From the NCBI GenBank assembly GCA_964385755.1, contig CAYLPZ010000004.1, forward strand, positions 49,078 to 113,077: 64,000 bases of DNA, in the 5' to 3' direction. Below, in pieces: positions 1 to 9,740 of this stretch. Position 1 is the first letter of the stretch. Each line of letters starts with the position of its first letter. The notes below the pieces were generated by a model. It did no database searches, was not told the origin of the DNA, and saw only the letters and a program-made list of their open reading frames with translations. The position numbers and the translations under genes are program-made. Source of the DNA: CAG-698 sp964385755. GTDB lineage: Bacteria > Bacillota_I > Bacilli_A > ML615J-28 > CAG-698.

Positions 1-227
1 ATTGCTTTAACAGGTAGTGTTATCAAATGATTTGCAACATTTGATATTATTTCTTCAAGTTTTTCTTTTGTTTTTGTTCCATATGGAAGATTTAAAGTAT
101 CGCCAATAAAATAGAAATCTTCATTTGGTAATAAATCAATTAATTTATTAAGTACTGTCATTCCACCAATTCCTGAATCAAAAACACCTATTGGTAAATT
201 CTTTTTATCATTATATATATTATTCAT
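1..227 (-). CDS. murI: Glutamate racemase, N-terminal part (runs off the left edge)
   Basis: The first 75 residues of a protein that continues beyond base 1. It opens MNNIYNDKKNLPIGVFDSGIGG; the FDSGIGG segment carries the N-terminal catalytic-site Asp/Ser of glutamate racemases. About 25 residues later GDTLNLPYG matches the family GDTxxxPYG motif. The family interconverts L- and D-glutamate in the cytoplasm to supply D-Glu for peptidoglycan. The ATG at 227-225 is preceded by AGGTGG with 7 nt spacing. It is divergent from psuG. Only the N-terminus is visible, so the C-terminal catalytic Cys cannot be checked; the other family that could show this start is aspartate racemase, less likely given both motifs. 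Confidence 0.88.
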   Translation of the reverse strand, partial: MNNIYNDKKNLPIGVFDSGIGGMTVLNKLIDLLPNEDFYFIGDTLNLPYGTKTKEKLEEIISNVANHLITLPVKA

Positions 228-291
228 TTTAATTCCACCTTTATAATATATTTTATCACATTTTTTTATTTTACAAAAGTTATATTTTTAA

Positions 292-320
292 TTGTAAAAA
301 AATGATTATTATTATATAAT
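292..320 (+). promoter_or_regulatory. Sigma-A type promoter of psuG
   Basis: TTGTAA at 292-297, a 17-nt spacer and TATAAT at 315-320. The predicted start near 327 falls on the Shine-Dalgarno sequence GAGGTG, so the leader would be only about 11 nt. Confidence 0.6.
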
Positions 321-337
321 TTTTTTGAGGTGAAATT

Positions 338-1237
338 ATGATAAAAATTAATGAAGAAATAAAAAAAGCTTTAGCCGAAGGAAAGGGAGTTGTGGCTTTA
401 GAGTCTACTATAATTTCTCATGGTATGCCATACCCTGAAAACGTTAAAACTGCTTTAGCGTGTGAGCAAATCATAAGGGATGAAGGATGTATCCCTGCAA
501 CTATTGCAATTATCAAAGGTATAATTACTGTTGGTTTAACACCTGATGAAATTGAGTTTTTAGGTAAAAATGGTAAAGAAGCATATAAAACATCAACGCG
601 TGACATTCCTTACATCGTAAGTAAAGGTCTAACAGGAGCAACAACAGTTTCAGCAACTTCAAAGATTGCTTCGATGGCAGGAATTAAAGTTTTCGCAACA
701 GGTGGAATTGGTGGTGTTCATCGTGGAGCCCAACAAACATTTGACATTTCCGCAGATCTTGAAGAACTTGCAGAGACAAATATTTGTGTGGTTTGTGCCG
801 GCGCAAAATCTATCCTCGATTTAGGTTTAACTACAGAATACCTAGAAACAAAACGTGTTGATGTTGTTGGTTATCAAACTGATAAACTTCCTGCTTTCTA
901 TACACGCTCAAGTGAGTTTAATGTTAATCATAGACTTGATACTCCAGAAGAAATTGCGAAACTTTTAAACACTAAATGGGATTTAAACATAAAAGGTGGC
1001 GTTCTTGTAACAAATCCAATTCCTGAAAAGTATTCAATGGACGAAAAAGTAATAAATGAAGCAATAAATGAAGCTATTGAAAAAATGAACGCACTTGGCA
1101 TTACTGGAAACAAAACAACACCATACCTACTTGCAACTATCAAGGATATCACTAAGGGTAGTAGCTTAGAATCTAATATTCAACTAGTTTATAATAACTG
1201 TAAACTTGCATCAAAAATTGCGAAAAGTGTAAAATAA
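338..1237 (+). CDS. psuG: Pseudouridine-5'-phosphate glycosidase
   Basis: A 299-residue protein matching the whole PsuG/IndA family length. Visible family motifs are ALESTIISHGMPYPEN near the N-terminus, the glycine-rich FATGGIGGVHRGA segment, CAGAKSILDLGLTTEYLET mid-protein and GGVLVTNPIP near residue 222. The enzyme cleaves pseudouridine 5'-phosphate to uracil and ribose 5-phosphate in RNA-base salvage. The partner kinase PsuK is not next to it; the gene stands alone between its own promoter and a terminator. The ATG at 338 has GAGGTG 5 nt upstream. No motif is missing. Confidence 0.95.
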   Translation: MIKINEEIKKALAEGKGVVALESTIISHGMPYPENVKTALACEQIIRDEGCIPATIAIIKGIITVGLTPDEIEFLGKNGKEAYKTSTRDIPYIVSKGLTGATTVSATSKIASMAGIKVFATGGIGGVHRGAQQTFDISADLEELAETNICVVCAGAKSILDLGLTTEYLETKRVDVVGYQTDKLPAFYTRSSEFNVNHRLDTPEEIAKLLNTKWDLNIKGGVLVTNPIPEKYSMDEKVINEAINEAIEKMNALGITGNKTTPYLLATIKDITKGSSLESNIQLVYNNCKLASKIAKSVK

Positions 1238-1283
1238 AAAGCTATGAAGCTCAACTCATTAATAGTTGGGCCTTATAGCTTTT
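1237..1283. terminator. Bidirectional intrinsic terminator
   Basis: AAAAGCTAT (1237-1245) pairs with ATAGCTTTT (1275-1283), and an inner imperfect stem pairs TCAACT with AGTTGG. T-rich tails exist on both strands, so it can serve psuG on the plus strand and the endonuclease gene on the minus strand. Confidence 0.8.
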
Positions 1284-1285
1284 AT

Positions 1286-3037
1286 TTATATCTCAAAAGT
1301 AAATGTTCCATATAAAGGAATATTAAATGTTTTAGAATATGTTGTACTCTTAATATATCCATTCTCATTAAAAATCATTCTCGCAAAGTCTGGATAATCA
1401 ATAAATGGATTTCTATTTCCTTGAATTTCATATACAACTTCATTACGATTTCTTTCTAAATCATCTACTGGATCTTCATCATTCCATCTTAGTAATATTT
1501 CATAACTAGTTATAGCTTTTAATACTGAATAACTGTCAGATTCTTTATATCTAACAAGTAAATACATCAATATTCTTGCGGCATCTCCTTTAACTTCATC
1601 TAATGGTTCAAACACACCACCAGATAAATATCCATAAGTGACTCCATTAACTTTCTTTTCAGAAAATGATGTATGTTCTACTTCTCCATATGGATTATTA
1701 TTTCTTGTTGAGTTTGCTGTTGGATTTGTTGGTCTTAAGTGATGAGCATCAGAACCAGCTTCACTTTCATAGAACCAAGATAAGCTCTTTGGCCATACAT
1801 GCTCACGATTCCAAACTGATGTACTGTAAGTAGCAGGATGAATAGTTCTTGTATAGAATAAAATCATTTTACTTGAATCATTTGGTAAAGAATCTGCTTT
1901 ACAAAGAACACTTTTTAATTCACTATATGAAGTATGTTTCTTATGGGTATCAGTTATTAATGTTCTTAAACTATTACGTAATGCAATGCCTGTTAATGAA
2001 AGATTAATACTATTGTAGTAACTAGGAAGTTCATTTTCAGTTGTATTAACATATAAATCAATAGCAATACCATCATATGTGTTACCATTAAGAATAACTT
2101 TATAACTTAAAGTAACTTTCACGTTGTCAACATCACTTGCTACAACGCCTTCATTTGATAACACTTCTTCATTATTTGATGACCAAATTATAACTGAATT
2201 ATAAAGTGAGTACTCTTTTAAAGTAATATTTCTTCTAATAACTTGACCAGATAGGTTTAAAATATCTGCTAAATCATCTTCAATTTCTAAACATTTTTCA
2301 ATGTCAGTTTTTTCTTTTTCGCCACAAATACTATCTGCTTTACTAAAAGCTAAAGAGATAATCTCGTTTAGTGCATTTTCAGTAAATGCATTTTTCATAT
2401 TCTTAATAGTTTCTTCTTTTAATGTAAGTAACTTTTCCTTAGCCTCGGCAGTTAATTGCAACTGATCTATCGAACCAAAATAGTTTTCGAGTTCATCAGT
2501 TTTAATGATATATAGATCATATATTCTCTTATAACCATTCACTTCATTTTTGATAGATTCATAATAATTATAACAACTTTCTAAATCCGTATAGTTTTTT
2601 ACTTTTTTTCTAAGTTCTTCTATTTTTTTTGATAAATTATTTAGATATTCAGAATCTTTGATATTACTGATACTAGTTAAGACTTCATTAAGTTCCTTTT
2701 CATATCTTTGTTTAAGCTCATCAAGAGTAATTGCTTTAACTAAAACTTGAGTCTCTTGAGTTTCAAATAAATCTCCAATACTTATAGTAATAGTAACAAG
2801 TGTATCTTGTAAACCTTTAGTAACATTTCCATCTTCATCAATAATCTCAGGATGATCTGATTTGATAGAAACAAATGGAATTGATAAACCATCCAAATCA
2901 ATATCATCATAAATCACAAAACCAATTTCATCAATAACCTGTTCAAAAATGTTTTTTGCTGGATTAACACAAGAAATTGTAAATAATAAACATAAATTAA
3001 TAACTACTAAAATAATAATGTTATATAATCTTTTCAT
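1286..3037 (-). CDS. Secreted lipoprotein with C-terminal endonuclease I domain
   Basis: 583 residues starting at the ATG at 3037, chosen over an upstream ATG because AAGAGGT lies 7 nt before it and MKRLYN then begins a normal signal peptide ending in a lipobox-like FTISC (lipid Cys about residue 23). Residues 100-250 are mostly charged helices. A degenerate Ig-like segment around 265-335 has IIWSSNNEEVLSNEGVV. Residues about 350-583 are an endonuclease I (EndA/BsnI, beta-beta-alpha-metal) domain with WNREHVWPKS, SDAHHLRPTN and NNNPYGEVEHTS, which supply the catalytic His and metal-binding residues. The predicted role is outer-surface cleavage of DNA or RNA for nutrient uptake. A monocistronic gene with a shared terminator. 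Confidence 0.9.
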   Translation of the reverse strand: MKRLYNIIILVVINLCLLFTISCVNPAKNIFEQVIDEIGFVIYDDIDLDGLSIPFVSIKSDHPEIIDEDGNVTKGLQDTLVTITISIGDLFETQETQVLVKAITLDELKQRYEKELNEVLTSISNIKDSEYLNNLSKKIEELRKKVKNYTDLESCYNYYESIKNEVNGYKRIYDLYIIKTDELENYFGSIDQLQLTAEAKEKLLTLKEETIKNMKNAFTENALNEIISLAFSKADSICGEKEKTDIEKCLEIEDDLADILNLSGQVIRRNITLKEYSLYNSVIIWSSNNEEVLSNEGVVASDVDNVKVTLSYKVILNGNTYDGIAIDLYVNTTENELPSYYNSINLSLTGIALRNSLRTLITDTHKKHTSYSELKSVLCKADSLPNDSSKMILFYTRTIHPATYSTSVWNREHVWPKSLSWFYESEAGSDAHHLRPTNPTANSTRNNNPYGEVEHTSFSEKKVNGVTYGYLSGGVFEPLDEVKGDAARILMYLLVRYKESDSYSVLKAITSYEILLRWNDEDPVDDLERNRNEVVYEIQGNRNPFIDYPDFARMIFNENGYIKSTTYSKTFNIPLYGTFTFEI

Positions 3038-3116
3038 AATATACCTCTTATTTATATTATATATTTTTACATTCAATTTGTCAATTCAACAAATTTTCTT
3101 ATGTATTATAAAACAA

Positions 3117-3145
3117 TTTATTTTTTTAATAAATTATGCTATACT
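3117..3145 (+). promoter_or_regulatory. Extended -10 promoter of tmcAL-mrp
   Basis: TGCTATACT at 3137-3145 is an extended -10 element (TGn plus TATACT). The -35 region at 3117-3122 (TTTATT) is weak, as is usual for extended -10 promoters. The start codon is 25 nt downstream of the -10. Confidence 0.5.
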
Positions 3146-3169
3146 AATAATTATTAAAAGGAAGTAATA

Positions 3170-4333
3170 ATGAAAAAAGTATTAGGTCTTATTTTAGAGT
3201 TAAATCCGTTTCATAATGGACATTTATATTTTATAAACAAAGCAAAAGAAAAAGTAAATCCAGATATCACAATTGCAATCATTTCAAGCAGTTTTACAAT
3301 GCGTGGTGAATTAAATTTGATGGATAAATTCACTCGCACTAATCTTCTTTTAGAAAATGGTGTTGACATTGTTTTAGAATTGCCATTTGCTTTAGGATGC
3401 GTTAGTGCTGACTATTTTGCCTTAAACTCTGTTAAAATATTAAGTGCGTTTGGTGTAAATAATATATGTTGTGGAGTTGAAAATGATGATATTAAGTTAC
3501 TCTCAAGTTTTGCGAAACTAATTGATACTCCAGATTTTCAAAATATATTAAAAACAAATCTTGATAAAGGTCTATCTTATAGTGCTAGTTGTAATAAAGC
3601 TATTGAAGAACTTACTTTTGATATTAATAATGCTAATATTTTTAGTATGCCAAATAATACTTTATGTATTCAATATCTTAAAGCAATCGAAAAACTTCAA
3701 GCAAATATCAAAATGACTTTAGTGAAAAGAATTGCTAATCAATACTATGATACAACCACTGATGATCAAAACTCTTTCGCAAGTGCAAGTGCAATACGTC
3801 AAGCAGTAAAGATGAAACAATCATTTGATAAATATTTGCCGGCATCTTTTTACAACCATGTTTATACAAATTTAGATGTTATTGATTACAATTTATTTAA
3901 TCTTTTATACCAAAGTTGTATTCACGATGACTTATCATATACCACTAAAGAGGGAATAGAAAATAGAATAAAAAATGTTGTTTTCTCATCTAAATCATTT
4001 GAAGAGGTAGTAAATAAAATTGTAACAAAACGCTACCCCGCAAATAAAGTTAGGAGAACTTTAATGCACATTCTATTAAAAGACACTAACGAGTATAATG
4101 ATAAAGATTATTATCGTGTATTAGGTTTTAAGAAAAATATGAAAAGCTATTTTAATAAACTTCCAATTAAAAAAGATATTATTACAACATTTAAAAATAT
4201 TGATGATGAAATTGTCAAACAAGAGCTAAAAACAACAAAACTATATGGTTTGATTACTAAAAACTATAATTTATATTTAGAAGAATTTAAAATTCCAATA
4301 ATAAGAGACATACAAGGTGATGAAAATGAATAA
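3170..4333 (+). CDS. tmcAL: tRNA(Met) cytidine acetate ligase
   Basis: 387 residues, the usual length for TmcAL/YlbM. The N-terminus VLGLILELNPFHNGHLYFI contains the nucleotidyltransferase HxGH motif (HNGH), followed by SSSFTMRGE, VLELPF and the family FASASAIRQA motif near residue 205. The family acetylates the wobble cytidine (C34) of elongator tRNA-Met using acetate and ATP through an acetyl-AMP intermediate. The start ATG is preceded by AAGGAAG at good spacing. The 3' end overlaps the next gene (mrp) by 8 nt, so the two are translationally coupled. Confidence 0.9.
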   Translation: MKKVLGLILELNPFHNGHLYFINKAKEKVNPDITIAIISSSFTMRGELNLMDKFTRTNLLLENGVDIVLELPFALGCVSADYFALNSVKILSAFGVNNICCGVENDDIKLLSSFAKLIDTPDFQNILKTNLDKGLSYSASCNKAIEELTFDINNANIFSMPNNTLCIQYLKAIEKLQANIKMTLVKRIANQYYDTTTDDQNSFASASAIRQAVKMKQSFDKYLPASFYNHVYTNLDVIDYNLFNLLYQSCIHDDLSYTTKEGIENRIKNVVFSSKSFEEVVNKIVTKRYPANKVRRTLMHILLKDTNEYNDKDYYRVLGFKKNMKSYFNKLPIKKDIITTFKNIDDEIVKQELKTTKLYGLITKNYNLYLEEFKIPIIRDIQGDENE

Positions 4334-5345
4334 AAATACAAAATATAAAATTGAAGATATTAGAAATAGAATAAAAGATGTCATCGATCCTTTTACTGGT
4401 AAATCTTTAGATGAAACAAAAGGAATTAAACACATTGGCATCGATGAAGAAAAAGATTTAGTAATTCTAATAATTGTTATAGCAAGATGTGGTGGAAAAG
4501 AAGAAAAGGATATTCGACTTAAACTTGCAACAATCATCAAACGTGAAATGGGTTTTACTGGTGTCAAATTTACCTTTGAAGAAAAACGCATTATTGAATC
4601 AATTGTCAATAAAGGCGTTAAATTTATCCTTATTCAAAGTGGTAAAGGGGGAGTTGGAAAATCAACCGTTTGTGCAAACATTGCTTACGCACTAAAAAGA
4701 CTAGGGAAAAAAGTTGGAATAATTGATGCGGACATATATGGTTCTTCAATTCCACAAATTCTTGAGATGACGCATGAAAACCCTCGTGGTGATGAAAATG
4801 GGAAAATAGTTCCACTAAATGCTTTCGGAATGGAAGTTATATCAACTGAGTTTTTTGCGGAAGAAGGTAAACCTGTTTTATGGCGTGGCGCAATGCTAAA
4901 TTCGATGGTCCAAAGTTTCTTTTATGATGTAGTATGGGATCGTGATACCGATTTCATTTTAGTTGATTGTCCACCAGGAACAGGTGATGTTGCAATAGAT
5001 TTAAAATCAATTGTTCCAAAAGCTTATTTATTGCTTGTAACTACTCCACACAAAGCAGCAAGTAAAGTTGCTACAAAATCTGGTATTGCTTCAATACAAC
5101 TAAAACAACAACTTTTAGGTGTAATTGAAAATATGAGCTATTATATTAATCCAGTAAACAACCAAAAAGATTTTATTTTTGGAGAAGGTGGAGGACAACT
5201 AACAGCAGATATACTAGGTAGTGAATTAATCTCACAAATACCAATTTCACAACCTAAACATCATTTGTCATTATATGAAAGTGATGAAGAAGTTGGACAA
5301 ATATATGATAATCTAGCAATTTTACTTTCTATAATTCCGATGTAA
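4326..5345 (+). CDS. Mrp/ApbC-type P-loop ATPase lacking the CXXC motif
   Basis: 339 residues from the ATG at 4326, which has AAGGTG 6 nt upstream; a GTG at 4317 and an ATG at 4320 are in frame but badly spaced. Residues about 10-85 are a MIP18/DUF59-like domain. The rest is a ParA/MinD-type deviant Walker ATPase with GKGGVGKS at 106-113, a VDCPPGTGD switch segment and ENMSYYINP at about 268-276. In iron-sulfur carrier Mrp/ApbC proteins the last segment normally carries CPHC/CxxC, which binds the bridging cluster; here it is INPVNN, and no CxxC occurs anywhere in the protein. It may therefore have lost cluster carriage or act only as a partner. Overlaps tmcAL. Confidence 0.85.
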   Translation: MNKNTKYKIEDIRNRIKDVIDPFTGKSLDETKGIKHIGIDEEKDLVILIIVIARCGGKEEKDIRLKLATIIKREMGFTGVKFTFEEKRIIESIVNKGVKFILIQSGKGGVGKSTVCANIAYALKRLGKKVGIIDADIYGSSIPQILEMTHENPRGDENGKIVPLNAFGMEVISTEFFAEEGKPVLWRGAMLNSMVQSFFYDVVWDRDTDFILVDCPPGTGDVAIDLKSIVPKAYLLLVTTPHKAASKVATKSGIASIQLKQQLLGVIENMSYYINPVNNQKDFIFGEGGGQLTADILGSELISQIPISQPKHHLSLYESDEEVGQIYDNLAILLSIIPM

Positions 5346-5426
5346 TAAAGTTATAGCTTATAAAATAGAACTTTATTTTGCAATTATTATAAATAATTTA
5401 TTATCATAAACTATGTTTAATAAAAC

Positions 5427-5459
5427 AAAGTTCAACCCTGAGGTTGAACTTTTTGTTTT
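5427..5459. terminator. Strong bidirectional terminator
   Basis: An 11-bp perfect stem, AAAGTTCAACC (5427-5437) with GGTTGAACTTT (5442-5452), and a CTGA loop followed by a T tract. Converging genes mrp (plus) and the GDPD lipoprotein (minus) share it. Confidence 0.9.
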
Positions 5460-5460
5460 T

Positions 5461-8400
5461 TTAATTATCCCATTTTGCATATAATATTATATTTCCTGTT
5501 GTGCCTAAGGCTATCAATGTTACTTTTTCTCCTTCACATTTTTCATCTAAATACCAGCCTAAGAATTTATATTTTGATGTTGCTTCTTTTAAAGTAAAGC
5601 TATCTAAGATAGTATATGTAAATGGACCATCTGGAAGTGTACATTCAACTTCTTCCTTTACATCAAATTTTGTAGGATATTTGTTGAAAGCAGGAATGCT
5701 AGTTCCTTGTACCCATTGATGGAATCTAAATAATATTTGGATTTTACCAGCTGAAGTTGGAGTGTATGTATCATTATAAGCTGGATAAGCATTTTTTATT
5801 GCATACAATAAATATGCATCTAAATTTTTATATTTAGTACGATATGCATCACTATTAATAAAATAATTTTCATCTGCTTCAATTACGGCACCACCATCAG
5901 GTAAACGTACTAAAGGTTTAAAGAATAAATTTGCTAATGTTATTTCAAAATCATATTTATCAATCTTTAAAATATCACTTACAGTTGCAAATGAAACTGT
6001 AACACCATTTTTAACAAGTGTAAATGTACCATTTGACTCTGATAATCCAGAAACATTTTTACCATTTGTTTTACACCACTCAATTAAATCACCATATAAC
6101 TCATTAACAAATGCTTCTTTACTTTCCCAAGCCACTTCTTCTGCTTCAACTAAACTAGATACATATGTTATTGTATAAGTATTAATTTCATAAACAGCTT
6201 TAATTGTCATATCTTTTGTAATATTTTTAATTTCTTGGTCCCAACCTTTAAATATATAACCTTCTTTTGTTGGTTCTTTTGGTGGTGCAGCTGTTTTTCC
6301 TTCCACAACTTCAGTTTCTTTTAATATTGTTCCATCATCATCTGTAAACACAACTTTGTATTTTGGTTTAGGAGTTGTATCAATAAGCGGTAAGTTTAAC
6401 TTTTCAATTAGTTGCCAATCACATGTAACGTAATCAACACCCTTATCAATCCATTCTTGAACTACAGGATAATCAACATATTGTGTAAATGTATATGTAG
6501 AAATCTTGATATCTGCTTCTTTATATCTTGCAATCCATTCTTCACTATTTGAATAATTTGCTGTCACATTAATACTAACTTCAAAATTATAAGTTATACA
6601 ACGTTCAAGAATTGTATCACTTTCTAATGAATTAACTAAGTATTGACAAATATTATTATATCCATTGTTTCTTAACCAAATTAAACAATTATATTGTGAG
6701 CCTAAGAATATTGCTTTATCCATCATTCCGCATCGTGTAATTTCATCAACCAAAGCTTGCATCCTACTTTGATCAGAATTTGTAATACCATTAGATGATT
6801 TTAACTCAATTACAGGACTAATATTATATTCTTTACATATTTCTAAATATCTTTCAAGAGTACATAGTTTTGTTGTATATGGTGAATTAACAACAGATCC
6901 ATTTTGATATGGAATTCCTGCGCTACGTGATTCAGTTTCAGTAACATCTTTTAATTCATCCCATGTCTTCTCCGCAATCGTTAATCCATTAAATGTATTA
7001 TCATGGCATACAACGAACACACCATCTTTAGTTTGTTTTACATCACATTCTAATGCTTGATAATGCAATTCTTTAGCAGCGTAAAGAAAAGCTTCTTCAG
7101 AATTCATAATACCATAATAACATCCAGCATGTCCGATAAACTTAACGCTATATGGCCATATAACAGTAATTTCTCTAGTTAAACTAACTTTATTACCTCC
7201 TGAATCCTTAGCAGATAGTGTTACAGTGTATGATTTATAATATCTAGTATCAACTTCACCTTTCACTTCGATATTTGATGTTATATCACCATCTACATCA
7301 TCAATAAGTTTTAAATCTGATGTAGGATTGTAATTATCATTATAATTTACTGTTCTATTTTGTGTTATTCCTTCATTAAATATAAATTCTGGAGCTTTAT
7401 CTTCAACTAATACTTCTATTGTTTTAGTAATATTATTACTTGCGGTAATCTCTATTTGTGCACTACCTGGTAAAACAGCTGTTATTAATCCATTACTATC
7501 AACCATTGCAACATTTAAGTTACTTGATCTGATCGTAAATTCTTGATTTGCATTTTCCGGAAAAACATTTACATTTAATTGATATGTCCCTTTCGCAAGC
7601 ATGACAATGCTATCTAAACCATTAACAACTATTTGTTCCGCCTTAGCATAATCAAAGAATATACTTACCTCTTTTGTAAAGCCATCCCAAATGCAACTAA
7701 TAGTAACTAAACCTACACCAACACTAGTTACTATACCTTCTTCAACAGTTGCAATACTTTCATCACTAGACTGCCAATTAGCAACTCCTTCTAAATTGCT
7801 ACTTATACACTCTACATTTACTTGTTCTAAGTAAAGAGCAGTTTTAGGTGCTGATAATTCCAAAGATTTATCTGGAATAATATTAATAGTAATTTGTTTA
7901 CTAGTGATTCCCTTTATTTCAATTGTTAATATGCAACTTCCTACCTTATTTGCTTTAAATATTTCACTAGTCATTACAACATTATCATTTTCTAAAGTAA
8001 TTAGTACTTCATAATCTAGATTATTCTTAATTTCTGCTGGTAGTGTAAATTCACTTCCTAAAGTAAAAGTCACTTCATCATTTTCAATTACAATTTCTGG
8101 TCTTTCTAAAACCTCAACATTAATTTCTTTTTCAACTTCATAACCAGTCATTTTCACAAATACTTTGCTTTGACCAGCGCTGACACCACAAATAGTAGTA
8201 TTATTTACTTTTACAAAATCATTTGATGCTATAACATCATATGATACACCTTCATCAGATGAAATAATCTCTATTTCTACTTCATCACCAGCAAAAATAG
8301 TTAAGCTATCACTAGTAATTTTAAATCCTGGAAGAATAGTAATAGTAACTTCTCCACTTATGCCAGTATCACTTGTAGCTTTAATAGTTAATGTACCTGC

Positions 8401-8658
8401 CTTTAGTAATTCTACTTTTCCATCTTGAGAAATAGTAGCTAACGAAGTATCACTTACTTCCCAATTTATTTTTCCTAAGTATTCTTGTAAATTTCCATCA
8501 TTAAACTTAATATCTGCTTGCACCGTATTAAACGCATGAAACTCTGTTTTCTCTAAAGTAAGTGTAATAGACTCAAGCTTAGTGATATCATCACAACTAA
8601 AAGACAACATACAAAACCCACAAACAAAGAAAAATAAAAACCAAATAACTTTTTTCAT
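5461..8658 (-). CDS. Large Ig-domain lipoprotein with a glycerophosphodiester phosphodiesterase domain
   Basis: 1065 residues. The signal peptide ends in LSFSC with lipid Cys at residue 22. Residues about 27-420 hold a series of bacterial Ig-like (BIG_2 type) domains with repeated phrases such as SDESIATVEEG. Residues about 420-500 resemble a DUF5011 Ig domain (DDVDGDIT). Residues about 503-755 are a GDPD domain: IGHAG (His 510), ALECDV (Glu 537, Asp 539), VVCHDN (His 552) and VIELKSS, the expected metal and acid-base residues. Residues about 765-830 form an InlB B-type repeat (EGYIFKGWD) and the end reads NIILYAKWDN. It should hydrolyse glycerophosphodiesters from lipids or teichoic acids at the surface. 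Start: AGAAAGGA before ATG 8658. Confidence 0.9.
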   Translation of the reverse strand: MKKVIWFLFFFVCGFCMLSFSCDDITKLESITLTLEKTEFHAFNTVQADIKFNDGNLQEYLGKINWEVSDTSLATISQDGKVELLKAGTLTIKATSDTGISGEVTITILPGFKITSDSLTIFAGDEVEIEIISSDEGVSYDVIASNDFVKVNNTTICGVSAGQSKVFVKMTGYEVEKEINVEVLERPEIVIENDEVTFTLGSEFTLPAEIKNNLDYEVLITLENDNVVMTSEIFKANKVGSCILTIEIKGITSKQITINIIPDKSLELSAPKTALYLEQVNVECISSNLEGVANWQSSDESIATVEEGIVTSVGVGLVTISCIWDGFTKEVSIFFDYAKAEQIVVNGLDSIVMLAKGTYQLNVNVFPENANQEFTIRSSNLNVAMVDSNGLITAVLPGSAQIEITASNNITKTIEVLVEDKAPEFIFNEGITQNRTVNYNDNYNPTSDLKLIDDVDGDITSNIEVKGEVDTRYYKSYTVTLSAKDSGGNKVSLTREITVIWPYSVKFIGHAGCYYGIMNSEEAFLYAAKELHYQALECDVKQTKDGVFVVCHDNTFNGLTIAEKTWDELKDVTETESRSAGIPYQNGSVVNSPYTTKLCTLERYLEICKEYNISPVIELKSSNGITNSDQSRMQALVDEITRCGMMDKAIFLGSQYNCLIWLRNNGYNNICQYLVNSLESDTILERCITYNFEVSINVTANYSNSEEWIARYKEADIKISTYTFTQYVDYPVVQEWIDKGVDYVTCDWQLIEKLNLPLIDTTPKPKYKVVFTDDDGTILKETEVVEGKTAAPPKEPTKEGYIFKGWDQEIKNITKDMTIKAVYEINTYTITYVSSLVEAEEVAWESKEAFVNELYGDLIEWCKTNGKNVSGLSESNGTFTLVKNGVTVSFATVSDILKIDKYDFEITLANLFFKPLVRLPDGGAVIEADENYFINSDAYRTKYKNLDAYLLYAIKNAYPAYNDTYTPTSAGKIQILFRFHQWVQGTSIPAFNKYPTKFDVKEEVECTLPDGPFTYTILDSFTLKEATSKYKFLGWYLDEKCEGEKVTLIALGTTGNIILYAKWDN

Positions 8659-8721
8659 ATGATAATCCTTTCTTAAATATAATGAAATAATGGAATAGTT
8701 TATATCTATCCTTATTATATC

Positions 8722-9687
8722 CTAAATTAAAATTTCTTTAAATACTCGTAAGGCATTTTTATAACAAACTTTTTCAATTTCTTCTTCGGTAAAGCCTTCT
8801 TCTCGCATTTCTTCTATTATCATATTAATTTTATCGCATCCATTCATTTCAAGTGTACTTTCAATTCCATCAAAATCAGATCCTAATGCAATGACATTAA
8901 TTGAAGCAATTTCTTTAATGTATTTTATATGTTTAACAATATCTTTAACATATGTTATTTTTTCATCACTTGAGACAAATGATGTGCAATAGTTCATTCC
9001 CATCACTCCACCTCGCTTGTCAAGTTTTTTAATCATGTCATCAGTTAAATTTCTTACATTGTTACAAACACTTCTAGCATTTGAATGACTAGCAATAAAT
9101 GGTTTAGTTGTATTTTCTAAAACATCATAAAATCCTTTATCAGATAAATGAGACACATCAATAATTATTCCTAATCTTTCCATTTCTTTTATCATTTGAA
9201 TTCCTAGATTAGTTAATCCTAAAGTAGTGTTAGGAGTTTTCATATCAGGTTTTTCATCCATAGTAATACTAAAGTTAGGATACCCAATTCCATTTTCGAA
9301 GTTCCAAGTGAGTGTAATCATTCTCACGCCTAAACGATAAAGATTACGTAAGAAACTTAAATTTCCATTGATTACTGCTCCTTCTTCAATTGTTAATAAG
9401 CTTGAAAGTTTATCATTTTCTATATTATTTATTAGTTGATCATAAGAATATACAGGAGTTATTAAGTCTTTATTTTTTTCAATTTCTTCGTAATATTTAT
9501 CAATCATCTCATTTACTCTTTCAAATGGATTATCATATTTTTTTAGATTAACAAACATAGCAAAGCACTGAAGAATATAACCTGACTTTTTAAGTCTTTC
9601 TATATCAATATGGCATTCATTATTCCTTAATGGTATGTCTTTCATACAATTTAAAATTGTATCACAATGTAAATCTATATATTTCAT
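8722..9687 (-). CDS. Membrane dipeptidase, M19 (renal dipeptidase) family
   Basis: 321 residues, near the usual M19 length. Zinc-site motifs are DLHCDT at residues 5-10, TIEEGAVI about residue 118, DVSHLSDKGFYDVLE about 197 and ASHSNARSVCNNVRNLTDD shortly after. The family hydrolyses dipeptides, including D-residue-containing ones. There is no signal peptide, so a cytoplasmic enzyme is expected. The ATG at 9687 is preceded by AGGTGAT. A terminator-like hairpin for yrzB ends only 17 nt upstream, leaving almost no room for a separate promoter after it; expression may rely on read-through or on a promoter inside yrzB. Confidence 0.92.
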   Translation of the reverse strand: MKYIDLHCDTILNCMKDIPLRNNECHIDIERLKKSGYILQCFAMFVNLKKYDNPFERVNEMIDKYYEEIEKNKDLITPVYSYDQLINNIENDKLSSLLTIEEGAVINGNLSFLRNLYRLGVRMITLTWNFENGIGYPNFSITMDEKPDMKTPNTTLGLTNLGIQMIKEMERLGIIIDVSHLSDKGFYDVLENTTKPFIASHSNARSVCNNVRNLTDDMIKKLDKRGGVMGMNYCTSFVSSDEKITYVKDIVKHIKYIKEIASINVIALGSDFDGIESTLEMNGCDKINMIIEEMREEGFTEEEIEKVCYKNALRVFKEILI

Positions 9688-9703
9688 TATATCACCTCAT
9701 TAT

Positions 9704-9732
9704 CAAAAAAATTGGCAAACTTAGTTGCCAAT
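9704..9732 (-). terminator. Intrinsic terminator after yrzB
   Basis: On the minus strand ATTGGCAA (9732-9725) pairs with TTGCCAAT (9718-9711) and is followed by six further T residues. It ends the rnj-alaS-ruvX-yrzB operon, or partly attenuates read-through into the dipeptidase gene. Confidence 0.75.
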
Positions 9733-9740
9733 TATTATTT

